Of a stretch of DNA of 64,000 nucleotides, positions 48,265 to 59,421 are shown in pieces. The notes beneath the pieces were generated by a model, which was not told the origin of the DNA, searched no databases, and saw nothing but the letters and a program-made list of their open reading frames with translations. Each line of letters opens with the position of its first letter. Position 1 is the first letter of the stretch. The position numbers and the translations under genes are program-made. The DNA is from Sequoia sempervirens (lineage: Eukaryota > Streptophyta > Pinopsida > Cupressales > Cupressaceae). The stretch covers positions 17,852,162 through 17,916,161 of the forward strand of contig VDFB02000001.1 of NCBI GenBank assembly GCA_007258455.2. Direction: 5' to 3'.

Positions 48265-49749
48265 TGGTGTAGGAGCACCTAGGAAACACTAGGCATGTAG
48301 GAAGTCTAGAAGGAAGTTTTGGTTTGATGTGTTATTTTGAAAGGTCATGTTGACCATCTAGATTGAATTAGAGGTTTAAGAATATGTCTTACTCTATAGT
48401 GATTAGTCGGTTAAGGAGTGGAAGGGATGGATGAGTTTAGAAACTCACCTTGCTTAGCCTTCTAAAGATTGGCAAAAGTTGGAAAACACAGTGCATTTTA
48501 CAACTCTTGCAATTAGGTCACTAATATGTCCAAACAAGGGTGACAACTGATTGAGGAACCTTATTTAAGGTGTTCCTCAACCTAAAAACAAGGTTGGAAG
48601 CATTTGAGTTTGTAATTAGTTTTTTAATCAAGAAAATAGTGATATTTTGGTGTGCATTCCATGTTTTGTTTTTGCTTGAACTAGTATGTTAGTGGATTGA
48701 TCATGGCATTTCAAATAGAGTAGGATGTAGTGAAATTATCTTTCAATCATTGTTTGGAACAATAGATAGTAGGTTATTCATTTCAAGTTATCCTGTAAAT
48801 ACTTTGTTCTTTCTTTAATTGTTGTTCTGACTGGCAGACTGTGAAAAATGGGGTTTTAGTTCACATTTCCACTATACCTAGTGTACGGGCTTGTGGGGAA
48901 TGTGGCTAGGCTCCATGTCTATAAATAGGTTAGGGTTAGGAGTCTATAAGAGTTAAGGAATCATGGAGAAAGTCTTCTCCTAGGCGAGCTTGACAGTGTC
49001 CAGCTAGGAAAGACAGTTAGTGCAAAGCACTTGGTTTACAAGGGTGACATTTCCTTGTCAAGGCATGTGTGCAGAGGTAGCTAGATGCCTTGCAAATACT
49101 TGGCATGAAGGTGGAGGCTTCATTAGTCCTTTTGGTGGTGGAATAAACTGACAGTTTGTTGTGTGGTTAGGAAATGGCTTAAAAAAGGCCTAAATTGCTA
49201 AATTTAAGGCTTATGCCTGTGTACGGATGGTGAAGGGCCAAGACCCCAAAAAACATTTGAGAGGTGGGCATATGGACCAGGAAACCTAAGGAAAGATCCT
49301 ATGTTCTTTGGAAAACTTTCAAGGACTGACCAGTTTTCTCAGAGAAGAAGACCTAATTGGGGCTCTTAGGCTAGTAGCCTTTTTAACCCTAGATGAGGGT
49401 TTGGTGAAAGTGATGAAAAGGTGGAGTTTGGTGAACCTTCAAGAACCATAGGAGGATAGTTTGAAGTTATTTGAGACATCTTTACACCCCCGCAAAGATC
49501 TAATTGAGTGTTGAGGATAGATTAGCCTTTAGGGTAGATTAAGGGCTAAGGAAGAGTTGGAGACATTGCACCAAGATTGACTTGGTTGGTTGAATGGTGA
49601 TAGTAGTGGGGTTGGCTAGGAGAACTAGGGTACCTAAACATGAGAAAGGTCCTATAGGTTAAGGTGGTGAAGGAAAACACCAAGGAGGTCTTGCAAGCAA
49701 GACCTAGAGCAGGAATCTATGATTGATTCCTCCAACCCCCTCCCTATCA
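48265..49749 (+). repeat. Chromovirus 5' LTR
   Basis: About 1485 bp, TGGTGTAGGAGCACCTAGG to CCCTATCA, with TG...CA ends. The start is set by comparison with the 3' LTR after its polypurine tract and with the related LTR at 62224. A TATA-like TATAAATAG near 48920 could be the promoter. Confidence 0.88.
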
Positions 49750-49752
49750 GAT

Positions 49753-49765
49753 TAGTATCAGAGCC
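49753..49765 (+). promoter_or_regulatory. Primer binding site (initiator Met tRNA type)
   Basis: TAGTATCAGAGCC, three bases after the LTR, is the common TGGTATCAGAGCC site complementary to initiator methionyl tRNA with one G-to-A change. Confidence 0.85.
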
Positions 49766-49791
49766 AGCAAAATATTTATGAAGAATTTTGT

Positions 49792-51168
49792 ATGTCAAAC
49801 CTTGAATCTAGTGGTTCTACCATCATAGTGACAAATGCAGAATTGGCCAAGATGGTCGAAGGATAGGAGGAAGAAAATAGGCTATTGAGGGAAAGGATAG
49901 ACCAACTTAAGCAAGCACTGAATGATGTGTAGGTAGAAGGAAGGGTACCAAAGAAAGAAGAGGTTGCAGAGTAAGACAAGATCCATGAACCTAACCCTAT
50001 TTTGAAAGAAGAGCCTTTCTTGAAGGCATTAAAGGCTCTGAGTGGAAAAGCACTTGAAGCCATACCACTGTTTAGTTGAAAAATGGAAGTTGATCTAGTC
50101 ATAGATTGGATAGAGGGAATGGAAAACCATTTTGAATGTGATGGATTTACTGAAGCACAGAAGGTAAAGGTGGCCAAATCAAGATTGAGAGGTTCTACCC
50201 TGACATGGGGGAAGTTCATTCAGACAGAGATCGAAAAGGAAGGCAAGTAGCCTATCTCTACTTGGAAGGGAATGGTTTCCAAGGTAAGAGAAGCATACAT
50301 GCCAGATGATTATGAGATTCAATTGCACAAGAAAAGACAGAGCTTGAGGAAAAGAGACCAGGATGTGAACACTTACACTCAGGAGTTCCAAAAAATTTGC
50401 ATGAGGTATAATGTTACAGAAGATGAAAGTCTCAAGGTGGCCAGGTATCTTAATGGCTTGAAGTGGAACATTCAAGAGGAGATGACTCTTCTAAGTCCCA
50501 AAACAGTGCACCAATGCTATCAAGTGGCTATAAAGATTGAAGAGAGGAGTAAGAGGAAACAATAATAGACTTCTAAGAGTAGAGGTAAAGGCAGAGATCA
50601 AAGAGGACATAGAGGTGGATACCAAGGTAGAGGGACTGAACAAAGAAACCAAGGAGAGTCTAAACTCATAGAGCATGGAGGTGAAGAAACTTCTAGAGGA
50701 GGATATAACAGAGGTAGAGGACCTCAAGGAAGTTCAAATAGAGGAAGTGGAGTAGGAAGAAGTAGTTCATACTTTGCCATTATGAAATGTTATAACTGTG
50801 GTGAAGTGGGTCATCCGACCTATAGGTGCCCAGAGAAAGCTTCTTCATCAAATACTGAGAAGAGAGTGGCATATGCACAAGAGGACAACATGAGTGTCAA
50901 ATCACTAGAGTTTAGTCACAATGAATCAGAAGTGGGGGAGAATCTGATGTTTAGTAGAGTTTTGATCAGACAACCGATCAAGGAAGAGGCAAAACAGAGA
51001 AGAGCCTTATTTAGAGTGAGATGCAAAATACTTGGGAAAGTATGCAAGGTTATTGTGGATTCAGGTGCAACTGATAACATCATCTCTGAGGAGGCAGTAA
51101 GGAAGTTGAAATTAGAGAAAATACCCCATACTAATCCCTACAAGGTGAAATGGTTGAACAAAGGATAG
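49792..51168 (+). pseudogene. Chromovirus gag and protease
   Basis: ATG 49792 starts MSNLESSGST. A gag capsid region lies at about 50090-50560 (WIEGMENHFE, then KVAKSRLRGSTLTW and KVREAYMPDDYE). An Arg/Gly-rich basic stretch follows (50575-50760), then one CCHC zinc knuckle, CYNCGEVGHPTYRC, at 50788-50829. The protease active site VIVDSGATDN follows at about 51052. Stops at 49864, about 49930, 49971, 50078, 50248 and 50563-50568 interrupt gag. Gag packages element RNA and the protease cleaves the polyprotein. The last part (50782-51168) is still open. Confidence 0.88.
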
Positions 51169-52436
51169 AGTATTCTTGTCAATGATCAAACAACGGTGGA
51201 GTTCTCCATTGGAGGGTACAAATACAAGCTGATTTGTGATGTATTACCTATGGATGCATGCCATCTTCTATTGGGTAGACCATGGTAGTATGAAAGAGGT
51301 GCCATCTATGATGGAAAAGCCAATACAATCTCATTCAAGAAGGATGGAAAGACATTTAAGTTGTAGTCACTGTTAGATGAAGAAGAAGGATAGTCAAAGA
51401 CTCCTAGTGTCTTATTAAGCAGTGGAAAATAGTTCATTAACAACCTACATCAATGAGGTGAAGGATATGTGGTCATGGTGCAACCCAAGGGAGAGGACAA
51501 GACTGAGAAAATAGTCATACCCAGAGTAGTCCAGAAGTTGCATGAGAAGTATAAGGACATAGTGAGTGATGGAACACCAACAACCTTACCTCCACAAAGA
51601 GCCATTAGTCATCAGATTGACTTCATACCAAGGGCTTCATTGCCAAACAAAGCAGCCTACAAGCTTACACCAGATCAAAACCTAGAGGTAGTTAGACAAG
51701 TGCAGGAGTTATTGGATCAAGGATTGATTAGGAAGAGCATCAACCCATGTGTAGTACCAGTGGTCTTAGCAACTAAGAAAGGTGGAAAGTGGAGATTATG
51801 GACTGACTCAAGAGCAATAAATAGAATCACAATCAGGTATAGGTTCCCTATTCCTAGAATTGAGGACTTTATGGATTGTCTTGGAGGAGCTCAATACTTT
51901 ACCAAGTTGGATCTCAAGAGTGGATACCATCATATCAGAATCAAGGATGGGGATGAGTGGAAAACAACCTTTAAGACAAATGATGGGTTGTATGAGTGGA
52001 GAGTTATGCCATTTGGCCTCTCAAATTCCCCTAGCACATTCATGAGGCTCATGAATGAAGTGCTTAAGGATTTCCCAAGTATATTTGTGGTGGTATATCT
52101 TGATGATATACTGATCTTTACCAAGACAGTAGAAGAACATCTAAAACATGTGGAGATGGTACTTAAAAGATTGCAAGAGGAAAAGTTAGCCATCAACCTA
52201 GAGAAATTTGAGTTCTTGAAATAGGAGCTTGTGTATTTGGGGTTTGTAGTATCCCAAGGATCATTGAAGATGGACCCAAGCAAGGTGGAAGCCATCCTAA
52301 ACTGGCCTACACCAACCACAGGGATAAAGGTAAGAATTTTTCATGGATTAGCCCAATTTTATACAAAATTCATAAGGAATTTTAGTGGCATATGTGCACC
52401 AGTCCTAGACACAATCAAAGGGGCTTTGAAAAATTA
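51169..52436 (+). pseudogene. Chromovirus protease end and reverse transcriptase
   Basis: The protease C-terminal block LLLGRPW is followed by TAG where Gln is expected (about 51286). RT is open from 51469 to 52221: PCVVPVVLATKKGGKWR, FPIPRIEDFMD, KLDLKSGYHHI (Asp present), MPFGLSNSPSTF, and the intact active site VVYLDDILIF near 52090. TAG at 52222 precedes ELVYLGFVVS. Of all pol domains this RT is the best preserved. Confidence 0.9.
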
Positions 52437-53220
52437 GTTTAAGTGGACTCAAGGAGCTGAGAAAGGTTTTGAGAAACTGAAACAAGAAGTGGCAACTTGA
52501 CCTATACTTTTGTTACCTAGTTTTGACAAGTTGTTTACTGTGGAATGTGATGCTAGTGGAGTTGCAGTAGGAGGAGTGCTAAGCCAAGAAGCTAGGCCTA
52601 TAGAATTCTTTAGTGAAAAGCTCAATGAAGCTAAGGCAAAGTACTCTACCTATGACCTAAAACTATAAGCATTAGTTCAGTCACTTAGGAAGTGGAGGCA
52701 TTACCTACTACCCAAAGAGTTTGTAGTCTTTACTGACAACCAGGCACTTAGCTATATCAACACTCAAGAGAAGCTGAGTAATAGGAATTTGAAATGGATG
52801 GAATACATCCAAGCTTTTACCTTCACCATCAAGCACAAGAAGGGATAGTTGAACAAGGTGGCAGATGCACTAAGCAGGAGATTGCTGACAGTGCAAGAGA
52901 TACAGATCAAGAGCATTGGAATAGAGAGTTTCAAGGATCTTTATAGGGAAGATGAAGACTTCTCCGAGGCCTACAAGGTATGTTCTGACTTTGAGAATAA
53001 TTTTCATAGTCAATACTTGGAGTATACATTGAAAAGTGGATTGTTATTCAAGGGAAATCAGTTGTGTGTGCCAAAAGGTTCTATGAGAGAGAATCTTATA
53101 CAAGAAAAGCATAATGGTAGTCTTAGTGGTCATTTTGGTATCAACAAGACAATGGAACTAGTGCAAAGGTTCTACTATTGGCCCAAGTTACCAAGGGATG
53201 TCAGAAGGTATGTGGAGTAG
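52437..53220 (+). pseudogene. Chromovirus RNase H
   Basis: [18 protein letters not shown] gives the first Asp. The position of the catalytic Glu (normally in YSTYDxEL) reads Lys in YSTYDLKL, a G-to-A change. VFTDNQAL gives the third residue and NKVADALSRR the last Asp. Stops occur at 52436, 52498, 52666 and 52847. The domain would remove the RNA strand during reverse transcription. Confidence 0.82.
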
Positions 53221-53775
53221 TGTGTAGTTTGTATGAAAGCCAAAGGGGGAGCTAGTAATGCAGGTTTGTATCAACCTCTACCCATTCCAAATAGACCATG
53301 GGAGTGTGTTAGCATGGATTTTGTTGTAGGACTCCCTAAGACCAAGACATGGTTTGATTGTGTCTATGTGGTGGTAGATAGATTCAGGAAGATGAGTCAC
53401 TTTATCCCTTGCAAAACCACTCATGATTCTAGTTACATCACTCATCTTTTCTTCAAGGAGATTGTAAGGATCCATGGATTGCCTTTAAGCATTGTATCAG
53501 ACAAGGATGTGAAGTTTATGAGTCATTTTTGGAAGACTCTATGGAGCAGATTAGGTACCCACCTGTCTTTTGGATTAGCTTACCATCCTCAGACCGATGG
53601 GAAAATAGAGGTGGTAAATAGGGTGTTAGGTAACCTTCTAAGATGCCTAACCAAATATTATGGAATGACATGGGATTTGGTTATATCATAGGCTAAGTAT
53701 GCATACAATGACAGTGTGAACAGGACTACAGGGAAGAGCCCTTTTGAAATAGTGTATGGAATGCACCCAAGAGGT
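53050..53775 (+). pseudogene. Chromovirus integrase
   Basis: The HHCC zinc part reads HNGSLSGHFG, with the Cys pair after a TAG at 53218 (CVVC). The catalytic triad is intact: SMDFVVGLP, SIVSDKDVKF, and DGKIEVVNR. A further TAG interrupts at 53689 before AKYAYNDS. At about 53770 an extra GT in a GTGTGTGTG run shifts the frame before the GVCELRDL block. Confidence 0.87.
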
Positions 53776-53777
53776 GT

Positions 53778-54356
53778 GTGTGTGAACTCAGAGATCTAGG
53801 AGCTATGGAGAATAGGAGTGGACATGCAGAGGACTTCACTGAGACCATGAAAGAGATTCAGGAGCAGGTAAAGAAGACAGTCATCGAGGCTACACAAAAG
53901 TTGAAGGATAAGGTAGATTTGACAAGAAAATATTTGCAATTTGTAGTAGGAGACTATGTCATGGTCCACCTCAAAAAATCTAGGTTGCATAAGGGTACAT
54001 CAACCAAATTGCAAATGAAAAGAATGGGACCATGCAAGGTAATAGCCAAATATGGGAAGCATGCCTACAAGGTGGAATTACCTGCAGATTTAGGCATCTC
54101 TCTACTATTCAATGTAGCTGATCTGATCAGATATAAGGGAACAGTCAGTAACTCAGATCAAAAAAATAGGGAGATCTTCAAGGATGTAAGCATCATATCC
54201 TTACCTACTCTAGACAAGCTACAAGTAGAGAAGATCTTGGAGTCAAGAGTGAAGAAATCTACAAGGCATAAGGTGTACATGGAGCATCTTATCAAATGGA
54301 AGAACAAACATGAATCTGAGGCTACTTGGGTAGAGGAAGCTCAATTTAAGAGGTAG
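53778..54356 (+). pseudogene. Integrase C-terminus and chromodomain
   Basis: Open for 192 codons: a coiled, charged region, then a GPY-like module (VVGDYVMVHLKKSR, then KMKRMGPCKV), and a C-terminal chromodomain with VEKILESR, then YMEHLIKWKNK and ESEATWVEE. Chromodomains steer integration to marked chromatin. TAG at 54354 is probably the natural stop because the polypurine tract follows 50 bp later. Confidence 0.88.
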
Positions 54357-54404
54357 GGCATTGATGTGTCACTGATATCTCCTCACATTTCTTAGTATTT
54401 GTGC

Positions 54405-54418
54405 AGAGAGGGGGAGAA
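54405..54418 (+). promoter_or_regulatory. Chromovirus polypurine tract
   Basis: AGAGAGGGGGAGAA directly precedes the 3' LTR start TGGTGCAGGAGC. Confidence 0.85.
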
Positions 54419-54621
54419 TGGTGCAGGAGCACCTAGGAAACACTAGGCATGTAGGAAGTCTAGAAGGAAGTTTTGGTTTGATGTGTTATTTTGAAAGGTC
54501 ATGTTGACCATCTAGATTGAACTAGAGGTTTAAGAATATGTCTTACTCTGTAGTGATTAGTGGGTTAAGGAGTTGAAGGGATGGATGAGTTTAGAAACTC
54601 ACCTTGCTTAGCCTTCTAAAG
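54419..54621 (+). repeat. Chromovirus 3' LTR, first ~200 bp only
   Basis: Near-identical to 48265-48470 up to CCTTGCTTAGCCTTCTAAAG, then the sequence switches to unrelated DNA (AAATCTCCACATAATC). The remaining ~1.28 kb of LTR and the right half of TIR copy 3 are absent. Confidence 0.9.
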
Positions 54622-55651
54622 AAATCTCCACATAATCACTAAGTCATCATTATACCACAAACATTCTACCATGTGTATGCCATGTAAGTATACACCAATC
54701 GGTCCAACTTGCAAAGTTATCTTTTTGCATATTTAAATATTGACCACCATTGACTTTGATTTTACTTGTTAATTTTATGTCATTTTGAAGCTCCTACTGC
54801 TATGCTTGTTCTTGTAGTTGTTTACTTGGTACTATAGCTACAAACTGTGATGTTTTTGTAGCATGATTTTTTTGTCACTATGAACTTCCTATAGCTATGC
54901 TTGTTCTTGTAGTTGCATACAATGGTTTGTATACCATGAGCTGACATCAATGGCAATCTAATGCCAACCAAAAAACTCAATCCCAACACTCCTATAATGT
55001 TAGGGGTTTGAGTAATATCCCCAAACAAAGTTCTACTTAAAATTTAGTTCATGATAACAAACATGATATTTTATTCTTTCAAGAAGCTAAACTTCCTATT
55101 GAAGATGTGATGAAGACTTCACCCAAAATTTAGAGGAGGGGTTTATGCTAGAGTGTGGGATCCAAAGAATTGGCTGGAGGTGTTTCTTATATCTGGGATC
55201 CCTACAAGATCACACTTTTCTAGTGGATGGCTAGTAGAAATTGATCTTAAACAATACATCACAACGTTAGCTCAAAACCACATGCATGATGTATCAAGCC
55301 TTTGACATGATAATGGATCTTTGATTCTTGCAATAATATTCTTCAAATTATCTTATGAAGATAATCTTGATTTCTTATGAAGATCTAGGATTTCTTAAAT
55401 GAAATTATGTGAAATAACCTTGTATTTATACTTTTTTATGCCAAATTTCTCAAAATTACAACACTACAAGATGACATTAGATCTAGGACAATAAAATACT
55501 GCCAATAATTTGATTTGAAATAGATCCAAGTTAAAGCAAGAGTCATACGCTAGGTTGGGTGTATGATTCCTAGTGGCTTAAACCTGGGACACAAATCTAA
55601 AGAAATTCCTTGTTCAATGTAACATTTAAAATCAGTTCTCAAGACTCAGGT

Positions 55652-55685
55652 GGGACCCATATGCCCAACATGGCATATGAGTCCC
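55652..55685. other. Hairpin 1 (14-bp stem)
   Basis: GGGACCCATATGCC, loop CAACAT, then GGCATATGAGTCCC. Thirteen of 14 pairs match, with one C/A mismatch. It shares its outer GAC-YCAT frame with hairpins at 58357 and 61858. Confidence 0.7.
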
Positions 55686-56702
55686 AAATGAATAGATCTA
55701 TAACACATAACCTCAAACATTAAATTATGATATTTTATTTGTTAGATGTTAGGATTATCCATACAAAAATGCATTTAATTAGGCTTGTGGATGCAAAATA
55801 GGACTAATTAAGGCATAAATGAGCCAAATTTTAGCAAGGAGGACCCAAACAAGTGTGAAAATGTAAAGGGATAAATTTTTCTACAGTATAGTTTCTAAGA
55901 CAACAGTGTGTCATGCTACATTCACCTCACATGCTAGAATCCTCTAACCAAGAGCCAATTAGTTTACGGTCTAAGACCTCTACGATTTGTTCACCCATTT
56001 CCCAAAATCCTCCCTCATAAAACATAGAAAGCAGAGCTTAGCTTGCCCTTGCTTTTTATCCTATTTCCTTTTAGTTAGTCTTGAGGTGACCAAGGGAAAT
56101 TCACTCCCTTTAGACCCTTTTTTCATGGGACTTGGGATTAGTGAATACCATCCTTCACACTCACAAACAAAATGCATGCATAAACATGAACAACCTCACA
56201 TAAAGTTTGAATGATGATTGAATGATAAAATGTTGTCATAATTCTATAAATTTTTCTCTTGATTTCTCTTGAATTGATTTTGAAGTATAATAATTTCTCT
56301 CCAATATTTCTTAATAATTAAATTATGAAAATAATATGTATTTATATGTAACTCTTCTAATTTATCAAAAAATAAATCTTGGTAGCTGACAATTAGGATT
56401 TGAATTTCAAATAATAAATTACTGACAATAACATATTTAAATTTAGAGAAAAATTAAAAGGTCTATGGCCTGGGTGCCCTAGACTAGATCCCAATTGTTT
56501 AGGGATCCAAACTGTTGAGAGAAAAATATTAAATGCATACTTTGATCTTGCATATTTTATATTTTGATAAATGTTAAAATGTGCCACAAAATTCATAATT
56601 TAGGAAATTAGGGACATAATTAGGTCTAAACAAATGGGAGGGAGCAAAACCTAGTGTAAAATTTTCAAGGGAGACAATTTATGACACTACATTTATCCCC
56701 TG

Positions 56703-56744
56703 CTTTAGTGAGAGTACGAGAAAACACTCATACTCACACTAAAG
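56703..56744. other. Hairpin in the 2.3-kb-offset direct repeat
   Basis: CTTTAGTGAGAGTACGAG can pair with CTCATACTCACACTAAAG with a few mismatches. The counterpart at 59015-59057 (ACTTTAGTGAGAG with CTCACACTAGAGT) can also fold, with a longer loop. Confidence 0.6.
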
Positions 56745-57366
56745 TAAGAATATGTAACAAGGGTTTCAATTGTCTAAATATTGAAGGGATTGCAATAAGT
56801 CTAGGGGAAGTGTATAAGCCCCCAAGATTCAATATTTTATGACGAACAAATATAGGGACAAAGAAACACACATGTATGAAATCCAATATGACAACACAAA
56901 ATATACATGACAAAAACACAACAACAAAAAATGAGCATTACATAAACACAAAGAGAACACACAAAAGACACAAAACACAAGTACAAGTTTAGTACTACAA
57001 GGATTTGTTTTAGTAAGGAAAAGATACCTCAATCTTAAATTTATCTCAAATACCAAACATCATATCTCGAATGCATGTTAAATAAAAAAAATGCTTCTAT
57101 GAGGATTAGTAGGTTATTCTATACTAAATCACTAACAAGATACATGGATCTACTAGCTAGCAAGTTGTTTTATGCTATGTCTTGATGCAATATGATAGGC
57201 TCCACAAGGCTAGAAAACAATGTTATGCTTGGTATCTTATGAAAAATATGGATCCACTACTAAGAAATTTGTGTTATGCTAGTTGGCCATGTTAAAAGAG
57301 ATGCTCAAGTTCATGAACCAACAAGCTACATTATGCCAAATCCATGGACTATCTTGTAAATCTCAC

Positions 57367-57585
57367 TTTAGGGAGCACATAAAGCTTAACATCACTAGGG
57401 ACAAATAATGACCTCAAGGGGTGCACAAAATTTAATGTCATAGCGAAAAAGCTAAAAATCATCTTAGGGGGTGTACAAAGTTTAACATCATAGGGGACGA
57501 ACCAAAAATCACCTAAGGGGGTGCACAAATTTTAATGTCGCAAGGGATGAATATCGTAAATCCACATCTCAGGGGGTACTATAAA
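57367..57585. repeat. Tandem array, ~50-bp unit, about 4.5 copies
   Basis: Units start with AGGGGGTGCAC-type sequence at about 57369, 57416, 57465, 57515 and 57570 and carry TTTAATGTCAT or TTTAACATCAT in the middle. Spacing is 47-55 bp. No coding frame is kept. Confidence 0.85.
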
Positions 57586-58356
57586 TAAAACCGCCACAAA
57601 CGGTGCATCAAAATATATCAAGAGATGCTTCTCAACACATGGGAGGTCACACCTTATGTAATATCACGCATGATACCACTAGTAAGAGAGGAAAATTCAT
57701 GAAATGAAGGATCATGCTTTATGGAATACTAATCATAGTATTACCACAAAAGAGAATAGAACATGCCAAGAAGAGTCACAATTTTAGGATATATCAATCT
57801 GAAACGTTGATTTCCAAAGCTATAAATGACTTTTTGTGTAGATTTTTACCTTGCAGAAGTGGAGATGAATCCAAAAATTTTACAACCTAATCTTCAAACA
57901 TTTCCAAGCCATCCATGCACCTAAATTTGCAAACACACAAAGTAAGTGAGAGAAAATGTTGATTGGTAGAGCATGGGGGTTTTCCTTGGTAAAACCCCTT
58001 TTAGGTAATTAAACCAAAATGATGAAATAAAGTAATGAAACATGGAATGATGGAATATAAACATTTCCTTGATGATTGATATTCAATTTCTACAACAAAA
58101 GATGAAGATTCTACCCTTGAATGTCTGAAGAAGCTATTTTAATGACTTGGAATGATAAAACCCTAGCTTGCTTAACTTGAAAACATGGTGAATGATGGAT
58201 GAATGATAATGAGATCCGAATTAGTATTAAGAGACTTATATTTATAGTCTATTCACCTTATTTTCTCATTAATTGGATCCCTAAGGCTGACATGGCAAAA
58301 AATTAAACTTAAAACCTAATTTTTCCTGCTCAAACCCCAAAAATAGCTCAAAATGA

Positions 58357-58386
58357 GACTCATTCACCACTAATGGTGAATGGGTC
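58357..58386. other. Hairpin 2 (13-bp stem)
   Basis: GACTCATTCACCA, loop CTAA, TGGTGAATGGGTC: twelve Watson-Crick pairs and one T-G wobble. A decayed second copy follows at 58405-58430 (TTTGCCACTAATTGTG, then AAAGGGTCCC). Confidence 0.75.
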
Positions 58387-59222
58387 CCAATTGGATGGAA
58401 CTAATTTGCCACTAATTGTGAAAGGGTCCCATAGGGGCCATTTTTCCTAGCTGGAATGCCAAGAAGAAAATCAAGTTTATATGATGACTATGTCAAGTAT
58501 TTCATCAAATTATGCCTCGAGATGCACAATATGAGTTAATAAGGGTCTATTAATGATAATGTAAAGAGTAATTAGGGCTTGGGACACAAAATTTAATGTG
58601 AAAGTGTGATTAAATACACTTTGCAACACTAAAATGAGGTCCACATAGCCTAGAAGGGCATAAGAACCAATGTGGATGTGAAAGACACATTACAACACTA
58701 GTTTATCATTAAATTTGTTTTACAAGCCTTCCAAATTGATGTGATAATGTTATTAAACACATTTTATAATGTTGAATTAGGAAGAAATGGGTTAATTAAG
58801 TTTAGAAAAGAGTGAAAGATTCTTACAACACTTTACAACACCTTTCCAAGATGTCGTTAAAAGGATGTTATTTAATTTATAAGGGTCCAAGACCTAGTGT
58901 GGATGCATAAAATACCTCTGAACACCTAAATCAAGGCCTCATTAAGACCAATTTATCATGAATTGATCCCATGTCAAGCAAAGGATACTTTTTTCTATGA
59001 CACACTTAGCCCCCACTTTAGTGAGAGGATGAACTTGCTTCAAACTCACACTAGAGTAGACTTTCAAGAGAGATCCACATGTATAGATGCAGATGACAAA
59101 GAATGACAAATATCAAAGAGGTGGTCAAGCCCCCAAGATCAAAGATCCTAAGTCAAACCATCAAGATACAAAATCATGCAATGACAAGAGCTGAAAGAAA
59201 AAAAGACGGGGTGAAAGGATGA

Positions 59223-59421
59223 ACTCACTCTAGGGCCACAGAACCTTAGGTCATCTGTAGGGTGAGAAGTCCACAACATACTCAATCTAGGGCCATGGAA
59301 CTTCTAGTTGTCTATGGGGTGAGATGTCCCAAAGAAGTGGTTTAGTGAGAAAGTCATGCTAGTGTGTCAGCTTCCCACCGTATAATGAGAAAATCATGCT
59401 AGTGTGTCAGCTTCATATTAT
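59223..59421. repeat. Two short tandem duplications
   Basis: A ~58-bp unit (ACTCACTCTAGGGCCA and on through GGGTGAGAAGTCC) is present at 59223-59272 and 59281-59329. A ~39-bp unit with TCATGCTAGTGTGTCAGCTTC is present at 59345-59383 and 59384-59421. Confidence 0.8.

Larger units (their letters stand above)
48265..54621 (+). mobile_element. Chromovirus (Ty3/gypsy), decayed, 3' LTR truncated
   Basis: Structure: 5' LTR 48265-49749, primer site, gag, protease, RT, RNase H, integrase, chromodomain, polypurine tract and a partial 3' LTR from 54419. The C-terminal chromodomain places it among chromoviruses; I do not assign the clade further. At least 17 premature stops and one 2-bp insertion are present. 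The first 200 bp of the two LTRs differ at only a few positions by eye, so the insertion is much younger than the Tat element. It sits inside TIR element copy 3. Confidence 0.93.

Noticed and set aside
51930..52319. 129-codon minus-strand frame
   Set aside because: It lies opposite the intact RT active-site region of the chromovirus.
55652..55685. A rho-independent-type terminator
   Set aside because: The setting is plant nuclear DNA, no U-run follows the stem, and two sister hairpins lie in repeat DNA.
57367..57585. A CRISPR array
   Set aside because: Units are continuous and diverged, with no constant repeat plus unique spacer pattern and no cas genes.
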